Assembly: GCA_029298735.1 (NCBI GenBank) | Contig: JANSLP010000495.1 | Coordinates: 1-17,560 of the forward strand | Direction of reading: 5' to 3' | Origin: Ophiostoma sp. CBS 140.51 | Taxonomy: Eukaryota > Ascomycota > Sordariomycetes > Ophiostomatales > Ophiostomataceae | Length of the DNA: 17,560 nucleotides | Part shown: one piece after another, positions 16,940 through 17,560 of the stretch | How positions within the stretch are numbered: position 1 is the stretch's first letter | Layout of the letters: the number at the start of each line of letters is the position of its first letter | Translations under genes and position numbers: made by a program | Notes under the pieces: model-generated | What the model was told of the DNA's origin: nothing | Seen by the model: the letters and a program-made list of their open reading frames with translations, nothing else | The model's database searches: none

Positions 16940-17190
16940 GTCGGGTGCATCAGAGACTTAAAGGTCGTTATGGTTAGTACGGAAGTTGAGTCGATCCGTC
17001 CTTATGACTTTGCATGCCCTGTTTAACATAGACAATGACTCTCATTGCATCTTCTCCGAGGTATAATCTCAAATAAACACTTTCTGCAAAGTCATGAATA
17101 TAGCAAAGAGTACATAATTTGAAGCTTGTGATCAAACAACACGAGATAGAGTTAATGGAGATTGGGTGGAAAGGAAACAAGGATATGATA
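16940..17190. other. Spacer between the F-box pseudogene and the LINE tail
   Basis: This short AT-rich spacer carries an AATAAA signal at 17072-17077 that could end transcripts of the upstream broken gene. It abuts the microsatellite end of the retrotransposon, so the last bases before 17191 should represent the insertion target. No gene seen. Confidence 0.55.
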
Positions 17191-17208
17191 TATTATTATT
17201 ATTATTAT
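17191..17208 (-). repeat. (TAA)n microsatellite tail of the LINE
   Basis: About six TTA/ATT units on the plus strand (TAA units on the element strand) stand at the junction between the element's GGCGG end and host AT-rich DNA. This replaces a poly(A) tail in many fungal and I-clade LINEs and marks the 3' integration boundary. Confidence 0.7.
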
Positions 17209-17290
17209 CCGCCTTTCTCAGTCAGTCCTGACTATTGGCGACTAGCTAGACAGAACCCTCTGGGGAAAAAACTGTCACAGAACTAAGTGG

Positions 17291-17337
17291 GTGAATGTTC
17301 TATTCACCGGTGCGTGTGGTAGGCCACAGGTGGCTAC
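17291..17337 (-). repeat. Two adjacent inverted repeats in the LINE 3' UTR
   Basis: A perfect 6-bp stem GTGAAT/ATTCAC with a 5-nt loop lies at 17291-17307. GTAGGCCAC and GTGGCTAC (17319-17327 and 17330-17337) pair with one bulged base. Nearer the end of the element, AGTCAG/CTGACT (17220-17233) is a third possible stem. In several LINE families, 3' UTR hairpins are recognised by the element's reverse transcriptase. That function here is inference. Confidence 0.45.
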
Positions 17338-17421
17338 AGTAAAGAAAACAAATAAAGAAAGAAAGAAAATACAACAGATAAAACAAATATGGACATAGGA
17401 AATTGATGCTGTCGTGTCGTT

Positions 17422-17559
17422 TTACGTGGGTGTCGGTGACCTCTCTAGCTCCTTGGCTAGGCGGTACTCCGGGAGCCTCTCGCTTCGAATAAGCCACCGG
17501 AGGAGCGGTCGGGCCGTGAGGCCCGCCTGCAGGCGGTGGTCTAGGTCTGTTGGTGTCTG
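17422..17559 (-). CDS. C-terminal end of LINE ORF2 (reverse transcriptase polyprotein), partial
   Basis: On the minus strand the frame is open from the window edge to TAA at 17422-17424, giving the last 45 residues. They include LLRWLIRSERLPEYRLAKEL, a helical, Arg/Leu-rich ending of the kind seen after the RNase H domain in fungal LINE polyproteins. No catalytic motif of the endonuclease, reverse transcriptase or RNase H lies inside the window, so assignment rests on position before the microsatellite tail and on the general form of the C-terminus. Whether the full ORF is intact cannot be told. A fortuitous GTG-started frame (17300-17497) in another phase covers the same stretch and is not considered real. 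Confidence 0.5.
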   Translation of the reverse strand, partial: QTPTDLDHRLQAGLTARPLLRWLIRSERLPEYRLAKELERSPTPT

Positions 17560-17560
17560 T

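Larger units (their letters stand above)
17191..17560 (-). mobile_element. 3' end of a non-LTR retrotransposon (Tad-like LINE), cut by the window edge
   Basis: Read on the minus strand, the segment enters from the window edge with the last 45 codons of an ORF. An approximately 210-nt untranslated tail with several short inverted repeats follows, and it ends in GGCGG plus a (TAA)n microsatellite. ORF, structured 3' UTR and simple-repeat tail in this order are the hallmark of fungal Tad/I-type LINEs. No LTR or terminal inverted repeat is visible. The 5' part and the second target-site duplication lie outside the window, so completeness cannot be judged. There is no obvious excess of C-to-T decay in the coding remnant. 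Confidence 0.65.

Noticed and set aside
17341..17372. GAAA-rich simple repeat as an independent microsatellite
   Set aside because: It lies inside the LINE 3' UTR and is better described as part of that element.

Overview
The window looks like nuclear DNA of a filamentous ascomycete (Pezizomycotina, most likely Sordariomycetes). Reasons: GC-rich single-exon coding regions separated by AT-richer spacers of 0.7-1.4 kb (and one of about 4 kb), CT-rich promoter tracts, CAC/ACA-rich leaders before start codons, a family of degenerate F-box-like proteins typical of Sordariomycetes, and a Tad-like LINE tail ending in a TAA microsatellite. The species cannot be named from sequence alone. The apparent lack of introns in four consecutive genes fits an intron-poor lineage.

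Layout, left to right. Positions 1-4066 hold no protein gene I can support. This is a long upstream region containing a striking nested palindrome (358-397) and, near its right end, a CT-rich promoter-like block and a leader with upstream ORFs. Four intact genes follow, all on the plus strand and separately promoted: a 742-residue, mostly disordered conserved fungal protein of unknown function (4067-6295); an armadillo-like ARMH3/C10orf76 (DUF1741) homologue linked in animals to Golgi PI4P and GBF1 biology (7694-9913); the mitochondrial A-type Fe-S assembly factor Isa1 (10837-11790); and the replication-stress AAA+ ATPase Mgs1/WRNIP1 with a UBZ finger (12484-14406). They are housekeeping genes of unrelated pathways. 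I see no operon-like or biosynthetic-cluster logic.

The right-hand part (about 14.4-17.56 kb) is different in character: an AT-richer spacer, a frame-broken F-box-like gene (15309-16939), and the 3' end of a non-LTR retrotransposon on the minus strand running out of the window (17191-17560). This looks like the edge of an accessory, transposon-touched region beside a conserved block.

I did not find a convincing new multi-gene system. The observations most worth checking are the nested palindrome, the upstream open frame separated from the 742-residue gene by a single stop codon, an unexpectedly long open frame in an AT-rich spacer, candidate HapX/CBC and MCB promoter elements in front of isa1 and mgs1, the broken F-box gene, and possible stem-loops in the LINE 3' UTR.
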